From assembly GCF_002102255.1 (NCBI RefSeq), contig NZ_LQPH01000108.1, positions 1-34,032 of the forward strand: a DNA stretch of 34,032 bases, read 5' to 3'. Below the pieces are notes generated by a model, which saw only the letters and a program-made list of their open reading frames with translations, did not search any database and was not told the origin of the DNA. Both the position numbers and the translations under genes were made by a program. How positions within the stretch are numbered: the first letter of the stretch is position 1; every line of letters starts with the position of its first letter. The DNA comes from Mycobacterium nebraskense. GTDB taxonomy: Bacteria > Actinomycetota > Actinomycetes > Mycobacteriales > Mycobacteriaceae. This document shows, one piece after another, positions 32,870-34,032 of the stretch.

Positions 32870-33535
32870 ATGAAGCATCGCATGCTCATCCTGTCCGCGC
32901 TGTCCGCCATGGCCGCCAATGCCTTTTCTGGTGCACCCGCCGCGCAGGCCGACAACAAGCGGCTCAACGACAGCGTGGTCGCCAACGTCTTCACCGTTCA
33001 GCACCAAGCCGGCTGCAGCAATGACGTCAAGATCAACCCGCAGCTACAACTGGCCGCGCAATGGCACACCCTCGATGTGCTGAACAACCGTGACCTCGAC
33101 GGCGACATCGGCTCTGACGGTTCCACGCCGCAAGACCGCACGAATGCCGCAGGTTTCCACGGCAAGGTAGCCGAAACAGTGGCTATCAACCCTGCCGTAG
33201 CGATCAGCGGCATCGAGTTGATCAATCAGTGGTACTACAACCCCGGCTATTTCGCGATCATGTCGAACTGCGCCAACAGCCAGATCGGGGTGTGGTCGGA
33301 GAACACCCGGGATCGGACCGTCGTGGTGGCCGTTTACGGGGAACCGGATCGGCCTCCAACGGCACCCCCCAAGGCAACGCCGACCGGGCCGCCGCCCGCC
33401 GTGGCCTTGCAGGAGAACGTTCCACTCGATCCCAGCCCCGACTACGACGCCAGTGACGAGATCGAATACGGCATCAACTGGCTGCCGTGGATCCTGCGTG
33501 GCGTGTACCCGCCACCTGCCCTGCCACCGCAATAG
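32870..33535 (+). CDS. Secreted CAP/SCP-domain protein (Rv1975-like)
   Basis: This 221-aa protein has exactly the length I recall for Rv1975. The signal peptide is probably cleaved after AQA (residue 27). The CAP domain spans about 30-160 with LAAQWHTLDVLNN, IGSDGSTPQDRTNAAGFHGKVAETV and ELINQWYYNPGYFAIMSNC. One tetrad His (WHTL) and the Glu (AET) are kept, but the His normally found just before GSDGS is replaced by Asp. Two cysteines (C49 and C133) could pair. A Pro-rich linker and an acidic tail follow. GAGGAGACCGAC precedes the ATG. The role in the Mce3 locus is unknown. Confidence 0.88.
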   Translation: MKHRMLILSALSAMAANAFSGAPAAQADNKRLNDSVVANVFTVQHQAGCSNDVKINPQLQLAAQWHTLDVLNNRDLDGDIGSDGSTPQDRTNAAGFHGKVAETVAINPAVAISGIELINQWYYNPGYFAIMSNCANSQIGVWSENTRDRTVVVAVYGEPDRPPTAPPKATPTGPPPAVALQENVPLDPSPDYDASDEIEYGINWLPWILRGVYPPPALPPQ

Positions 33536-33609
33536 CTACGTGGCCATCAATGCGGCGGCGAACCGATGCCTGCCGCGGTAGCGTGATCGTCACTCAAGGA
33601 GGCACGCAG

Positions 33610-33954
33610 ATGACACGCACCGTCCGGGCACGACGCTGTACGAGCCGGCCGACTGGTATCCGCATCGGGGCGGGTGTATTTGCCGGGTTGCTGGCGCTGC
33701 AGCTGACCGGCTGTAGCTCCAAGACGACAGTCAAACCCGACGGCGCGGCGCAGTCCGTCGTCGACGTCGTCTCGAGCCAAACGGGATTCCGCCCGAACGA
33801 TGTGAGTTGTCCCTCCGGCGTCGAAGCCAAGGTCGGCCAAGAGTTCGACTGTCACTTCACCGGCCCGGAGGGCAAGCGCTACACCGCGCACATGCGCATC
33901 ACCAAAGTCGACGGCGAACAGGTCGTCTTCGACGTCAAGAGCCGCCCAAGCTAG
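33610..33954 (+). CDS. DUF4333-type lipoprotein
   Basis: This 114-aa lipoprotein starts at the ATG at 33610 after AAGGAGG with 9-nt spacing; longer in-frame ORFs are rejected. The signal peptide ends in the lipobox LTGC with Cys35. The mature domain, with QTGFRPNDVSCPSGVEAKVGQEFDCHFTGPEGKRYTAHMRITKVDG, follows the DUF4333 pattern: two cysteines flanking a short beta hairpin. A 74-nt gap separates it from the CAP gene, so it may have its own promoter. The function is unknown. Confidence 0.88.
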   Translation: MTRTVRARRCTSRPTGIRIGAGVFAGLLALQLTGCSSKTTVKPDGAAQSVVDVVSSQTGFRPNDVSCPSGVEAKVGQEFDCHFTGPEGKRYTAHMRITKVDGEQVVFDVKSRPS

Positions 33955-33965
33955 GCCGAAGTTCC

Positions 33966-33992
33966 CCCCGCTAAGTGGGGTCTGAATCCCCA
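33966..33992. terminator. Possible pair of overlapping hairpins after the last gene
   Basis: CCCC (33966-33969) can pair with GGGG (33977-33980), or TGGGG (33976-33980) can pair with CCCCA (33988-33992). The two short stems share one arm and exclude each other. They lie 12-38 nt after the DUF4333 stop, a suitable place for a terminator, but there is no U-tract and the stems are only 4-5 bp. Confidence 0.3.
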
Positions 33993-34032
33993 ATGTGCTT
34001 GGTGAGCAGGTGTTCTGCGGTGATTATGTGGC

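Noticed and set aside
1..34032. tRNA or rRNA genes, CRISPR arrays, insertion sequences
   Set aside because: I looked for tRNA-like arms, regularly spaced repeats and transposase-like proteins and found none in the window.

Overview
The window is high-GC actinobacterial DNA and almost certainly comes from a non-tuberculous Mycobacterium. Gene order and product lengths follow the M. tuberculosis segments Rv1932-Rv1941 (tpx, fadE18, fadE17, echA13, melF-melK) and Rv1963c-Rv1975 (mce3R, the mce3 operon and its trailing genes). These assignments come from remembered family knowledge and not from a search. The M. tuberculosis stretch Rv1942c-Rv1962c (mostly toxin-antitoxin genes) is absent. In its place are an EphB-like epoxide hydrolase, a short-chain dehydrogenase, an AraC-type regulator and a FAD monooxygenase. 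Two acyl-CoA ligase genes that I do not expect in M. tuberculosis lie between tpx and fadE18.

Layout. (1) 145-639: tpx on the plus strand. (2) 649-7065, minus strand: a tightly packed five-gene operon read echA13, fadE17, fadE18, CoA ligase, CoA ligase. (3) 7066-7376: a divergent promoter region with an operator-like site. (4) 7377-14549, plus strand: melF-melK (luciferase-like monooxygenase, ferredoxin-reductase-monooxygenase fusion, epoxide hydrolase, flavin reductase, degenerate RibA/RibB-like protein, SDR). (5) 14565-16638, minus strand: a second EphB-type hydrolase and an SDR, divergent from an AraC regulator across a region holding a perfect 19-bp inverted repeat. (6) 16890-19260, plus strand: the AraC regulator and a FAD monooxygenase. 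(7) 19330-20998, minus strand: a limonene-epoxide-hydrolase-like gene followed by mce3R. (8) 20999-21956: a long, mostly non-coding region with two operator-like sites. (9) 21957-33954, plus strand: yrbE3A, yrbE3B, mce3A-D, lprM/mce3E, mce3F, two Mce-associated proteins, a DUF732 protein, a CAP-domain protein and a DUF4333 lipoprotein.

Proposed logic (inference). Mce3 imports a hydrophobic, probably cyclic lipid or terpenoid. Flavin monooxygenases oxidise it, three epoxide hydrolases of two unrelated folds open epoxides, SDRs oxidise the resulting alcohols, CoA ligases activate the acids, and the FadE pair plus EchA13 begin beta-oxidation. A 22-nt motif shared by the echA13/melF, LEH-mce3R and mce3 promoter regions suggests that one repressor, the tandem TetR protein Mce3R, coordinates import and catabolism and controls its own gene.
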